Source: Symsagittifera roscoffensis (lineage: Eukaryota; Xenacoelomorpha; Acoela; Convolutidae). Taken from it: a DNA stretch of 64,000 bases. The notes beneath the pieces were generated by a model. The model ran no database searches. It was not told where the DNA came from and saw only the letters and a list, made by a program, of their open reading frames with translations. This document shows positions 34,416 through 46,950 of this stretch, one piece after another; within the stretch, counting starts at the first letter, position 1, and every line of letters begins with the position of its first letter. The translations under genes were made by a program, and so were the position numbers. Location of the stretch: positions 30,012,252-30,076,251 of the forward strand of contig NC_087065.1 of NCBI RefSeq assembly GCF_963678635.1, in the 5' to 3' direction.

Positions 34416-36020
34416 CTCGAATATCACTGTATGCCACACAATTTCACAATTCGAAAATTCCGACCAAGAAACCCCTGGTGAATTCGATAACTCTGAACCC
34501 AGCCCGTCTACATTTTACCAACCCCCTTTTCAAACCATCCACTCCCAAACCAGAAATGATTCTCCCTCGACTCCCTCTCATATTTCCAAGGTGACACCCA
34601 CACACTCCTCTTTAACCAGCAAAGCTCCAACAATAATTCCCCTGACGACACACAAATGTCATATGAACTAAGCAATCTAATAACACTCCAACAACAATTG
34701 TATCACCCTCAAAAACTAACCATTCGTCATCTATCATTATCAATATCAACATCAAACCCATCAACTCCCACACCCTATTCAAATTGAACCTCTTCTCTAA
34801 CCCAATCTTCCATATCCAACCAATCCGCATCCAGTACGACCCGCGCATACAGAACCTTTGACAGAAAATTCCCAAATCACCCATTTCCTTCTCAACCCGG
34901 AACAGCACGATCATTTATTAATCATCCTAACCACACAATCACTAAAGAATTCCTTAGAGTATGTTTACCCTTCTTTCCCCAATATACCTATGCCTATTCC
35001 AACCCAAATTACGAACAACCAAATTACGTCGATGAGCATGTATTATTTCCCACTCTTCAAGGGAAATCATACTTCCTTTTCTCAAATCCACTCTGTTAAT
35101 CACTAAATAACACACCAGAAATGGAAAAATATAAAAACGACCTCTTCCAACTCCATGCAGCACTAACTCAAAGACAATTTCCTTACGTAGGATACAAAAA
35201 GTTATGAACTATGTTCACCGCACCTAAAGCTAACGATTATTCCATCGAACATTACGATCATGACATCATACGACCTAACCAAGATCACTTCCTTAATGAC
35301 GATAAGTTTGCCAACCCCAAATTATCAGAAAAATTTTTCATCCGTACACCTTTAACATCAGTTCTTTAGATAAAAAACAAGATCACATCATCTCAGAAGC
35401 ACTTTGTGATATTCAAGCTTACGAATCTTATTATAAGAAATTTAACAATTTCTCACTAACCTTTCATTTCCTCACACCAAAAGAAAGCGATTTGCACTGT
35501 TCACATGAAATCATGTTACATACTAATAAAACACATACATATACATACTACAGATTCATACAAAATCATTACACCATGCACACACCATCACCATAGATAT
35601 CAATTTATTAACTCAGTATACACTTCACGATTTTTTCTTAACTTCGCAAATTGTATTAAAGATACTAACTTCCAAGGCATCCTCGGAAATTATGATCCCA
35701 TCACCCAGAAGTATTTTTTCTGTCTTTTAACCAAGACCTTTAATAAAGAAGAATCCCGCCCTCTAATCATCGCACATCTATTCCTATAGCCCATTGAAAT
35801 TCCGACCCTAGAATTCATACATAACACCAAAAACAATCATAAAGTCTTTAACTTTATTCAAAATACACAGTATGAATTTGCACCTGGCACCAAAGAACTA
35901 AAGACTATCCGAGCACTTCAATTGCTTTGGCCACTTCATCAAACTAAAAACATCATTCGCATACTAGCAAAATTACTAACCACATCAGAAGTCATTCACG
36001 ACGTTTTCCCCTATGGATTC
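34416..36020 (+). pseudogene. Post-env reading frames, unit 2
   Basis: Copy of 32193-33800 with the same broken frames (34858-35106, 35505-35789). It lacks the first part before 32193. Confidence 0.45.
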
Positions 36021-36638
36021 TTCCCCGACGACTAGATAAAATGAATTAATTAATTTAAACTAATGAATTCAAATTAAAACTAACCATTCTTCATCAAATG
36101 CTTTTTTCTTTCTCTTTAGCCTTCACAGCACAATCATCTACAAAACAAGAGAAAAATCGAATAAAAAACAGAAACTATTTCATAATTTATAAATTTTTAT
36201 TAACAAACCGCAATCAATCAAGCAATAAAATTCCCCGAAAAAGCTGTAAATTGATACAAAAATTCTTTTCCTCAATGCAGTAAAACTAAATTGAAATGAA
36301 AAAAGTTAATAATTTCAACCCCAAGAAAGCTTATAAACCTGAATTTTTTAGTAGTAAATTAAGATAAATGCAAGCAGTACTAACCTTTTCAAGAAGCTTT
36401 TCTATAGTTCAAATCATTCACTCTCCCACAATTCTATCCATAATTACACTGCTCGCCCACGAAAAATTGTTTAAAAAAATGAATTTCAGTTTTAATTTTC
36501 ACTGATAATATTTCTGCCCAGTATTAACAAGTTTCAAACTTTCCTTTAACCCGATTGGAATGGAATTATATAATAGTCCAAACTAACAAATGCAGCTTAC
36601 TAAACACCACAAATCACAATCTAACAGCATGACTAAGA
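34416..36638 (+). repeat. 2,223-bp tandem duplication, unit 2
   Basis: Second unit. It ends with GACTAAGA followed by the original downstream sequence. A handful of substitutions separate the units. Confidence 0.9.
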
Positions 36639-36700
36639 GACGAAAACCCACGGTACCCAAACCGGATTTAACCAGCTTAAGAACTGGATAATTTTTTCTT

Positions 36701-36907
36701 TTGAAGACTATTTATGAGTTCAAAAAAGAACTAAAAAATACCAAAGAGTCGAAAGACAAAAGCAAACCAAACACTTTGATTTTTGAGAAAAGGACACAAC
36801 CAACACAGCAAAAGAAAAAACCAGTAATAAAAAAGACGAAAAAGGTTGACACAAAACAGGACCCCACAAAAAAACCAGCACGAAATTATATCCTATTCGT
36901 GGCCTAA
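36701..36907 (+). pseudogene. Lys-rich small frame
   Basis: Open for 68 codons (nominal start TTG), very rich in Lys and Thr (QKKKPVIKKTKK). The A counterpart is broken near 5450-5640. Composition suggests either an RNA-binding tail or simply A-rich sequence; weak evidence for a gene. Confidence 0.2.
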
Positions 36908-37205
36908 CCCACCAGAAGGGAAGTCCTGAGCATGCTCTATAGCCGGCCTAACCCACCGTGCTACAACCACGCTTTGTGACCCTCTCCTAATTTTTGACAA
37001 GAATTACTCAAGGGTGAGTAGCTCTTTAAAATTAACAGAACTAAACAAAAACGTTTTTGCGATAAAAACTAATATAAAATCATAGCAAAAAACAAAATTA
37101 ATAAAGATTTATATATGTAACTGATATAATGCAGTATATATATTACACACAACCCAAAGACGAGCATCAAGGAACTTGACAATTCAATCACACTCAAACT
37201 ATAAA

Positions 37206-37391
37206 ATGGCTACACACAGCCAATATGTTGCCTACAATCACAACTCAAAACATTTAAAGTACGACTTGGCATCGCAGCAAAGGAACCCCATTGAACCAGA
37301 CCAATGGCCATCTCGATGTTCAAGTATACGTACAGATCCGAGTTACAAGGCACTCCCCTCCAAACCAAAATTTCACGCCATTCCCAAATGA
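37206..37391 (+). CDS. Small frame next to the 3' LTR (copy B)
   Basis: Sixty-one codons from ATG to TGA. It contains DQWPSRCSSIRTDPS and ends HAIPK. Copy A has a related frame at 5930-6315, split by a stop and a shift, and copy D has a decayed version near 40,020-40,170. The part coding for QWPSRCSSIRTDPS is unchanged at the DNA level between A and B, while flanking codons differ mostly at amino-acid-changing sites. It could be an accessory protein by position (between env and the 3' LTR), or an RNA element. Function unknown. Confidence 0.35.
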   Translation: MATHSQYVAYNHNSKHLKYDLASQQRNPIEPDQWPSRCSSIRTDPSYKALPSKPKFHAIPK

Positions 37392-37664
37392 GATTGGAAA
37401 ATTTTTCTCTATAAAACAAGAACTAATGAGCATAACAACCCGATCAGAAATCACAATCCGATCTCCAGAAGCAACAGTGACAGTTGGTCACAGTCGTCGA
37501 AGAACACGTTCATTTCAACGATTCAAGTTTCTTGGAACAGACGGATAAGACATCCTTCTTCCAGAACGGAAAAGAAATGATGCTCGCGACATACAAACGA
37601 TCATCATCCATCCTTCATTACAGAAGAATGTTAAAGATCAAAAACTCTGTAAACCCCGGATGGG

Positions 37665-38044
37665 TGGACCCAGATCTAAACTAGAGTTTATTATTGGTCA
37701 TTATTCTTATATTTTATCTCTATGAAATATTGAATACTTGCCAATCATACTCTATCAAAATAACAACCCACTTATTTTTAAGTGCTGAAATTACTTGTAA
37801 TTTCAGCACCAGAGAGATTTGAATTTAACTTAGAACTTAGTTGCTTTCTCCAAGAGACCGGCTCGTAACAAAACCAGTATACTCTAGATCTATTGAGACT
37901 AGGAGATATAAGAGTAGGATTAAGATCGGTATTAGACTAAGAAGTTGCACAATTCTATCCGGCCGAAAATAAGATAGCGTGACGAGCAGACGGTGTACCT
38001 TATCTGAAATTACTCTATGAGTTAACCATCTCGGTCATAACTCA
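37665..38044 (+). repeat. 3' LTR of copy B
   Basis: Starts TGGACCCAG, ends CATAACTCA; 380 bp. The TATA box is changed to CTATGAAA. It shares the last 40 bp with the 5' LTR, which copy A lacks. Confidence 0.9.
37782..37809 (+). promoter_or_regulatory. LTR hairpin (3' LTR of copy B)
   Basis: Same stem as at 9845-9872 (GTGCTGAAATTAC and its complement), perfect over 13 bp. Confidence 0.85.
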
Positions 38045-38640
38045 ATAAGTACATTTAGAAGGAAATCAAACGGCAGTGTAAAATCGGTTCAAAATCCTAG
38101 TAGCTGTAATAATTGAATCTACTTGTTTTCAAGTTTCACCTATCGATTGAAGTGAACGATTCCCAGCAAAATAAATTCTACGTGTTTGTCATCAATTCGT
38201 TGCGGTTTTGAGCTTTGTAAACGCATATAGTAACTCTAAAAATTCACGAGAGTGTAGTAAGTGTGCTTGAACTTGTGGCATACTTCATATCTGAAAATAG
38301 AGAAGCTTTGAGAGAAGGAATTCATTCCGTTCTGTCAGCAGTGGAGTGAGTAGTGTAGGATTTTGGTTATTTTGATCATTCTTTTGCAAATTTTCAAGAT
38401 GTCTTGAAAAGTAGGAGGCGAAAAGAAAAATGTACAATGATAGAAGTTTTAATTAAGTTTCAAATGAAGTTTCGATTGAAGTTTCGAATGATAAATTAGG
38501 GTCGGTGAAAAGAACATCAACAGAGAAAAAAAGAAATGAAGACATACCCTCGTTTGAATAGAGCCACTTTGTTTGGGAACCACAATTTGAAGACAAATTG
38601 AAACAAAGTCGAGAAGAAGATGACTGCAAAAAAGACCACA
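38045..38640. other. Unassigned spacer between copies B and D
   Basis: No gene recognised. Contains short frames such as 38449-38646 on the minus strand. It may be host flank or diverged element sequence. Confidence 0.35.
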
Positions 38641-40449
38641 AGACAAATGTATATATTCTGCCCACTAACCAAATTCTTTCTCGTTGATGAATCTCGCCCA
38701 CTAATTGTCCCCCAAGAAAATATACTGACCATTGAAGTCACCATTCTAGAATATATTCATAACACTACTTTTTAATCACAACTTATATAACCTAATTCAG
38801 AACACACGTCTTTTCACTTGAAACTGAAGAACTGCAGAACATCCGAGCGCTGGAATTTCACTGGCATCTGCTTCAAAGTAAAAAAATCATCAGCATGCTT
38901 GCGAAACTTATCACACCATCAGACAATTCGAGCTAACTTCCCCCAAATATTTTTTGCTGATGAAGAATCTTCGTAGTATGAATATGTTTTTTTCAGCTAA
39001 CAATTAAAACAAAACACTCACCATTCTTCATGAATTTCTCAGTTTTATTTTTTAGATTTCACCAATCATTCACCTAAAAGAACAAAATCCAAATAAAAAT
39101 TGCAAATTTTTCCTAAGCTTTTCAAATTTCTTTTTAACAACGAAAATATCTTAATAAACGCAGTATATTTCATTGGAAAAGCAGTAAATTGATACTCTGT
39201 AGTAAAGTTTAAACAGTTTGAGCAGCAAATAAATAAATTGCAAAAAAATTTAAAAAAAGTAGACTTTTTAAAAAAAAAATTTATTCTTTTTACTCTCCCT
39301 CAATTCACACACCCTTTCCATCAAAGCTCGCACAACTCGCCAACAAAGAATTGTTTAATAGTTGAATTTCAAGTTTCAAATTCAAATGATAACATATCTA
39401 ACTTGTTTTCACGCGTTTCAAACTTTCCTTTAACCTGGCTGGAAGGAATTGTAAGAAAAACCAATGCAGCATACTAACGCCACAAAACCAACAGCATAAA
39501 TAAAAAAAGTCCCCCGGTTTCCAAACCGGATTGAACCCAGATTAAAACTTGATAAATTATTCTTTTGAAACCCACTTTCAAGTTTTTTTGAAACAAAATG
39601 AAACACAAAATTGAAACACAAAAAGAGAACCCAAAACCCATTAATCTACTTTTTGAGCAAAATACACAACTAAAATAAAAAAAAATACCTGATAAAATAA
39701 AACAAAAGGTTGAACAAAAAGATTCTGCCCAGAGAGACTAAAAAGTGTAATCGACTCTGGCCTCACCCACCAGAACAGGGTCGCTCGAAATACATGCTCC
39801 CAACATGTGCTACGACCCCGATCCTCTATTTTTGAGAGCAATTCTTTAAAATAACCGAATTAAATAAAAAACGCCTTTGCGAAAACAATTAATAAACATT
39901 ATAACTGAAACTGATCCCACTAAAACATGTCGATATATAAATCTAATGTATATTTTTTTAGAGCAAACGGAACAAGTAGCAAAGGAGATGAAAACTTGAT
40001 TACATTCCAACTCTGGAATAGTAAATCTATTGGTTTGTTGCCGTAGTCACTACCCTCGCAGTATTTAAAGTTTGGACTCAACATCGCTGCGAAGGAAACC
40101 CTTGAACCAGACCAATGGCCAACTCGATGTTGATCTCACATAGCGATCTCAGTCACTTGGATTTTTATACAAAAGATCAAACTTTTCACCTTGCACGTAG
40201 TCTCACTCTAAGCTTAACGAAATTGACACATCGTTGCATCGATCTACAATCTTGACACGATCACTTAGGACGACCCACGATCAAACGAGACCCACTTCTG
40301 GAACACGAACAACTGTTCTTTTTCTCTCAACACAAACAACTACATCTCTCCTTTCTTCACGAATTCACTGCTCCAACCTCTCAAAAGAAAACTACTCCAT
40401 CCGTCCTTCACTACAAAAATTTTTTTAAAAATTAAAAGCCTCGGATGAG

Positions 40450-40839
40450 TGTAACTAGTTCTAAACTTGTATTTTTAATCAATTAAATTATCGATAAAAC
40501 TATCCCTAAAAGATAATACTAACTAAACAATCATATTCTATCACTAACACTGGCAATTATTTGTAGTGCTGAAACTACTTGTAGTTTCAGCACCAGAACA
40601 TTTCAAATAAATCTTAGAAGACAGTCGTTCTCCTTGTGGACAACTTCCGTAACCTAACTCACAAAAACCAGTATACACTAGATCTATTGAGACTAGAAGA
40701 TATAAGACGAATTTTAAGATTGGCATTAGACTAAGAAGTTGCACGAATCTATCCGGCCTCAAATAAGATAGTGTGACGAACGTACGGTGTAACTTATCTG
40801 ACATTACTCTATGAGAAAGCTACATTATGATTAAGACCA
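40450..40839 (+). repeat. LTR of copy D
   Basis: Begins TGTAACTAGTTC, keeps the hairpin and the GAAGTTGCACGAATCTATCC block. The right end is diverged; I place it near CCA at 40839. Confidence 0.65.
40566..40593 (+). promoter_or_regulatory. LTR hairpin (copy D)
   Basis: GTGCTGAAACTAC / GTAGTTTCAGCAC, perfect 13-bp stem with TT loop, identical to copy A although the rest of this LTR is the most diverged of the plus-strand set. Confidence 0.85.
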
Positions 40840-43572
40840 TTTGTTCACTTGGGAAAGGACCAACACAAGAGCTGTACAGCTCATCACGGCGAACCGCTGA
40901 TGTGCCCCTGTTTATGAATTACATGCAATTTTTTTGGTTATTTTTCTGGGCTGGGTAATGTTGCTTCACCCTCGAACAACGAGCACGGATCATGGTGGGC
41001 CTCGCGCAAACATCTGGTTCAAACTCAGTACAGTCAATTGCAGAGATGTGAAATGTTTGATAAATGTTAATTAACACGGCAAACCCAACTACAGTTTGTG
41101 AAGAGAGGAGAAAAATACTCAGAGGAGAGGAAGTGAGAGAAAACAAGCATTGCATGGGGTGCAAAATTTGGAGGGTTGATAGCGAGTGGGATTCGAAAGC
41201 AGGCTGAAATTTAATCTTGTTCAAAAAAAATTGTTGAATTGTTGTGTAAACGGCGTGTTCCAATATTGAAAGTCCTCGTACTAAAAAACTGTCGGCTGGT
41301 AAATGTGTGTTAGAGTATGAGATCAATTGTATGAGATAATATTTCTTAGTTCACTCAGACGACTCGAACTTTTGTGTATGGTTCAAAAATTTTTAGTCAA
41401 AATTCATGCTGGAATATGTTTTAGAGAAAAAAGAACAAAATTTTGCGAAAAAGCTTATTTGAGCATGAAAAAGTTGTTTCGATTAAAAATTCAAAAATAA
41501 AATCACCTTTAAGCTTTGATTTTTACTGAGAATTTTTTTTGCAGCTATGTAAACACTGCTGATCATAGAACCATCGTATATGAAAACTGTTTAATAAACT
41601 TACTTTCTATTCAGTCCAAATCTAAAATTTCAGGACAAGCATTTTTCTTGTATGGAATTGAATGAGAAACAACTTTCTTATGTGGAGGTTCACACGGGTT
41701 TATCGAGCGTTAGTTATCCCAAATCGACCGAATTTGCATTTTTTTTGTCTCAAACGCTTAGTTAAATTATCGAAAGTTGACAGAACAAAATCCCCAAGCC
41801 TAAATAATCCGCAGTTTCAAGTCGGAAAAACATTAAAAACATGGATGATTCACATCTATTCGACAAAGATAGTTTAGTTTTGTTTTAAATAAAAGAGACA
41901 AAATTTGTCAAAAATAAAAGAAAGCTTCAAAATTATAAATTTAAATTTTTTTTACTGGCGCAGGAAACATGATATATTTATGAACAGCATTTGTGATGTT
42001 TACAAGTCATTATCAAAACGTGGGTTTGTGCAGAAAAACTAAATGAGTCAGTAGAAAAACCAAAAAACAGGAATAGTGAACAAAGAAAGGGCAAACGAAA
42101 CAGGAAAAACAAATACAACATTCGAAAAGAAGTCGAAAAGAAGATAATTTGGAAATATGATTCCCGGGCGAGGTTAAAGCGCGCGGTAATTGCTTCAACT
42201 TAGACTAAACACACGCGCGTATTTTTTCAAAAACGATCACAAGTGAAATATACTTCAATTTTTGAGCTCATGATGTCTACAACTGGTCTGAAGTACTAAA
42301 TCACGCCAAACACATAAGTCACTTTGTTCGATAAAAAGCCAAAACCGTCTTATAAATCCAAAATTGTTTGAACAAAAATCCAAATCTGACAGAATAAAAG
42401 ATTCGGTCTTTTAGACCCAACAGCAAAACTGTTGTGATAAACTTAAGAAATAGTGTCAGAGATGACTAGCAGAACCATTTTCAAGCCAAAACAATTGAGC
42501 TTTAAAAACAACAGGTGGTCCTTGCGTTTGCTGCTGCACATAAATCTTAAGCAAAAACTTTTGTTTCCACAAACAAATGATCTTTCTGCAAAAAATTTTC
42601 CAAAAACAAACAATATTGAGTTAAGATGAGAAAAGAGCTGGTTATTAAAAGACACTCACGAGCTGGAAAAACCAGTTATCGAAATAGAAAGTACTCTTTC
42701 TTTATGAGTCTGACTTTTCATAGAGTGTCTGACGAGGGGAGTACCCAGTATAGTCAAACGTGAGAACAAAACTGTCAAAAAAGTTTCACGAGCCTCATGA
42801 TTTCGCCGCGCGCAATGAGCTACCCGATAAGGGTAACAATTACAATTATTGCAATATTTTTTTTTACAATCATCAACGAGACGCTAATTGGAACGAAAAT
42901 TAGATTTTTAGGACAACGTGACGGTAGTCAGACAGATGCAAACGAAAAGCTTGCAGAGAAATACATTGTTTTTATAACGTTTTGTACACATAAAAAAAAT
43001 CAGGTTCTAACATTTCATGAAAATCAGCTTTAGATAAAAACCGATTTCTGACAGCAAATGGCAACCAATTAAAAATAAAAAGCAGGTCAATTGTTCTACG
43101 GCTAACTTTTTTAGCTCGCAAAGTGCAATTCATAAGTCATTTGCAGCCAGAATAAGTAATTATAATATGACTGATAATGCTGAGGACTATAACAAAATTT
43201 GCAACTCTCCATTTAATGCGAACGCCTTCCATGAAATACAAGAGCAGAATTTGTGTGAATTATGCCGCCTCGTAAAACTTCTCCAGCGAAAAAAGAAATT
43301 AACTACACATGAGGTCTGAATGTCAAAAAAAAATCTAAGCAAGATAATTGTGTGTTGTTTTTCAATAGCAAATTTAGTATGTTTTTGGAGGGTGTTTCAG
43401 AAGGGTAATAAGGGTGATTTTTATACTTTTTAAATATTCAGTATAGCCATCATAAACAACTGTTGTTTCACTAGAACGGCAGCGACTAGTCCTTGTCCTA
43501 GATGAATTTTAGGTGAAAATGAACTGTTGAATTTGTATCATCTAGACAACATTCAGAAAGATTTTTTTTGAA
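40840..43572. other. Unassigned 2.7-kb stretch
   Basis: Contains a 135-codon minus-strand frame (40919-41326), Ser/Thr/Leu-rich and without a recognised motif, and small frames at 41662-41877 and 42797-43033. The part 40,860-41,050 is somewhat GC-richer and includes the palindrome AGCTGTACAGCT. No repeat in the window matches it. Possibly host intergenic sequence. Confidence 0.35.
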
Positions 43573-45041
43573 TGGGCAAGTTAGTCGGGGAGGTGACTTA
43601 GTATTTACAAAGAGAAAAAAATTAAATTTTCTCGCAAAAAACTTTAACATGATGTTGGCAGTAATTTGTTAACTTGTTTTTGAAAAGAGTAGAATTGTCT
43701 TGAACTGCTTAGAGTACCGGGCAACATCAAGGGACAAGGGAAAAATCATTTAAAGTGCAAGTAGAAAACTTAGAGTTGCAATTGAGTTCTATGAGTGGTC
43801 ATCAACTAGTCGTGGTGAACGATAAGAACCCTGACAGTTTAGATATCGCCCGGTGTTCACGAATATAGGTTGATTATAAATTGATACTTTTTTTTCGGCA
43901 ACTAAAAACCAAAACTTGAAGCAACAGGACAAACCCCTACAAGTTCTATCTGTACTGATTATTTTATAAATAGCAATCCTATGACCATAAATAGCTCAAA
44001 AACATCTTTGAAAAATCTGTGTGCTTTTCTCATATCTATTGCAACTGTTCCCGATAGAATTATTTGGTTTTTGAGGGGGGGATTTAAAAAGTTTTTGTTA
44101 AGAAGAGGATGCTTCGAAACTCTTTTTGTTCTTGATCATCTTTTTAAAGAGGCTGAGCGGAAAAAATTGATGTTATGTGGACAATTTTGACAAAATAACG
44201 TTTGAAAACTTCAACTGCTTTTAACTAATTCATAAAATTTCAGGAAAGAATTGCAAGCCTTGTTTACCGCCAATACCATTAAATTGTGGTTGAAATTAGG
44301 ATTTTTTTACGTGCAAAATTCTTTCACAGAAAAGAAGCTTTCAAAAACTCAAAATTTCTCGAAAATCATGACTGCAAGGAAAACACTCCAATTAAAAACA
44401 GAAATATCGCAATCATCTTTGTTCCAAGTGCTTGATGGTTTCTGCGGACCGGAGACGGTGTTTCAGAAAAATATTGAACCAAAATCTCTTTTGACGTTTT
44501 TTTGAGAACATAGCTGGACATCCGACTGAATTCATGCCATCAGCTGGTTCTTCCTGTCCATTCGTTCTTAAAAGGAATGGACGAGGATTTAATTAAAATT
44601 TTGCTTTGCTCAAACGAAAAGATTCATTTGGTTATGATAGCCCGTCAACTAGGAAGACAAAAGTTTTCGTGCACCAATCTTCTTTGTTTTTCTACTTATA
44701 ATTGCAATGAAATTTTGTCAAATCGTATTTTACACTCTTTTTCAAAGTTGCAGAACTATTTGCTACTTTTTTTTAAAACAGAAGCAAAAAAAGCACAACA
44801 TTTATTGACATATGAGCCTACATACAGTTTTTAGCAAAGTTTTTGAGTTATTATTCTATAGAAGGTTGTTATTCTTCATAAAAAACATAATACTGTTTTA
44901 CCAGAACAAGTTTCTTTTCCTTCATTTTTTTGATACGCTTAATCATTCAGTTTTTTGGAACAGTTGGGCGCTTATGTTTTTCAAAGAAAACTCATTGAGA
45001 CAATTTCAAATTATTTATCAAATAAATTACATCAAATAAAT
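43573..45041 (+). repeat. 1,469-bp tandem duplication, unit 1
   Basis: Begins TGGGCAAGTTAGTCGGGGAG. Unit 2 starts with the same bases at 45042. The two differ at few positions, with small indels. The junction contains an extra TCAAATAAATT, like filler sequence. Confidence 0.9.
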
Positions 45042-46510
45042 TGGGCAAGTTAGTCGGGGAGGTGACTTAGTATTTACAAAGAGAAAAAAATTAAATTTTC
45101 TCGCAAAAAACTTTAACATGATGTTGGCAGTAATTTGTTAACTTGTTTTTGAAAAGAGTAAAATTGTCTTGAACTGCTTAGAGTACCGGGCAACATCAAG
45201 GGACAAGGGAAAAATCATTTAAAGCGCAAGTAGAAAACTTAGAGTTGCAATTGAGTTCTATGAGTGGTCATTAACTAGTCGTGGTGAACGATAAGAACCC
45301 TGACAGTTTAGATATCGCCCGGTGTTCACGAATATAGGTTGATTACAAATTGATACTGTTTTTTTTCGGCAACTAAAAACCAAAACTTGAAGCAACAGGA
45401 CAAACCCCTACAAGTTCTATCTGTACTGATTATTTTATAAATAGCAATCCTATGACCATAAATAGCTCAAAAACATCTTTGAAAAATCTGTGTGCTTTTC
45501 TCATATCTATTGCAACTGTTCCCGATAGAATTATTTGGTTTTTGAGGGGGGATTTTAAAAGTTTTTGTTAAGAAGAGGATGCTTCGAAACTCTTTTTGTT
45601 CTTGATCATCTTTTTAAAGAGGCTGAGCGGAAAAAATTGATGTTATGTGGACAATTTTGACAAAATAACGTTTGAAAACTTCAACTGCTTTTAACTAATT
45701 CATAAAATTTCAGGAAAGAATTGCAAGCCTTGTTTACGACCAATACCATTAAATTGTGGTTGAAATTAGGATTTTTTTACGTGCAAAATTCTTTCACAGA
45801 AAAGAAGCTTTCAAAAACTCAAAAATTCTCGAAAATCATGACTGCTCAAGGAAAATACTCCAATTAAAAACAGAAATATCGCAATCATCTTTGTTCCAAG
45901 TGCTTGATGGTTTCTGCGGACCGCAGACGGTGTTTCAGAAAAATATTGAACCAAAATCTCTTTTGACGTTTTTTTGAGAACATAGCTGGACATCCGACTG
46001 AATTCATGCCATCAGCTGGTTCTTCCTGTCCATTCGTTCTTAAAAGGAATGGACGAGGATTTAATTAAAATTTTGCTTTGCTCAAACGAAAAGATTCATC
46101 TGGTTATGATAGCCCGTCAACTAGGAAGACAAAATTTTTCGTGCACCAATCTTCTTCGTTTTTCTACTTATAATTGCAATGAAATTTTGTCAAATCGTAT
46201 TTTACACTCTTTTTCAAAGTTGCAGAACTATTTGCTACTTTTTTTTAAAACAGAAGCAAAAAAAGCACAACATTTATTGACATATGAGCCTACATACAGT
46301 TTTTAGCAAAGTTTTTGAGTTATTATTCTATAGAAGGTTGTTATTCTTCATGAAAAACATAATACTGTTTTACCAGAACAAGTTTCTTTTCCTTCATTTT
46401 TTTGATACGCTTAATCATTCAGTTTTTTGGAACAGTTGGGCGCTTATGTTTTTCAAAGAAAACTCATTGAGACAATTTCAAATTATTTATCAAATAAATT
46501 ACAAAATGCT
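45042..46510 (+). repeat. 1,469-bp tandem duplication, unit 2
   Basis: Second unit; it continues into the downstream RT motifs, so it is the original 3' context. Confidence 0.9.
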
Positions 46511-46950
46511 TAACCTCAATGAAAACTCCCAGCGTACCTGAAAGTGCGTTTGTTGTGCCGCAAGGTTTAGTTCTTGGACCACTGTTTTTCTCATTTTATG
46601 TCAATGATATTTAGGAAACTAGTGGCGCAACCCGAATTGAGTTTTTTTAGGGACGATACTACCTATCTCGCTTGTTTTCAAACTAAGAGAAAAAACAACA
46701 ACTTTAAAAATCAATTGAAGAAGAACGATGACTGATGCAGGTGAATTAAACTGTCAATCAGCTCCATTAAACGTAAAGTTTTACAAAATAGCAAGTCCTA
46801 TTTGGATGCAGTTTTCTCTAGCAGGTGAAAAAGTCAAGCTTACTAATTGTTTCAAAATAGGTGGTCAAAATTACAATCAACTAAAATTTCCTGAACACCG
46901 TGCGCAGAAATTTAGCCAGATTCAAAGAAACTAAGTATAAGTGCAGGGTA

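Larger units (their letters stand above)
9729..38044 (+). mobile_element. Errantivirus-like LTR element, copy B, expanded by duplications
   Basis: Two direct LTRs (9729-10104 and 37665-38044) enclose a primer-binding site, gag with a zinc knuckle, protease, reverse transcriptase, RNase H, integrase with a GPY/F-type end and an env-like region: the gypsy-group order with a third gene. At 28.3 kb it is two to three times longer than usual for such elements because of internal direct duplications (372 bp, 5,559 bp, 2,223 bp and a further env copy). Stops, shifts and lost active-site residues show it is inactive. LTRs differ at roughly one site in eleven by eye, so the insertion is old. I see no clean target duplication (CAATTA left, ATAAGT right), so the two LTRs could also derive from different insertions. 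Confidence 0.85.
38641..40839 (+). mobile_element. Errantivirus-like element, copy D (3' fragment)
   Basis: Starts abruptly inside the post-env frame (residues around YILPTNQ match the YFFCLLTK region of copy B) and runs through the 3' non-coding region to an LTR. It is clearly more diverged than A or B. Frames are short and broken. Between 39,000 and 40,449 the sequence is collinear with 36,050-37,664, including the Lys-rich part and a decayed small frame near 40,020. Confidence 0.7.
43573..46950 (+). mobile_element. LINE (non-LTR) retrotransposon with internal duplication, degenerate
   Basis: Reverse-transcriptase words are recognisable: SKVFELLFYRRLLFF (44,825 and 46,297), VPQGLVLGPLFFSFYVNDI at 46555-46611 and an FRDD with TTYL at 46646-46670 (the catalytic Asp pair at 46652-46657). 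These fit the RT of CR1/Jockey-type LINEs. The first part is doubled as a 1,469-bp tandem repeat. Frames shift between the motifs, so it is dead. The 3' end is unclear; fragments may continue to about 47,650. Confidence 0.7.

Noticed and set aside
32389-34914. 100-codon minus-strand frames at 32389-32691 and 34612-34914
   Set aside because: Shadow of the plus-strand post-env region, duplicated along with it; other element copies do not support a minus gene.
40980-41030. Possible tRNA T-arm (GGTTCAAACTC)
   Set aside because: The flanking bases do not form the T-stem and no acceptor or anticodon arm can be found.
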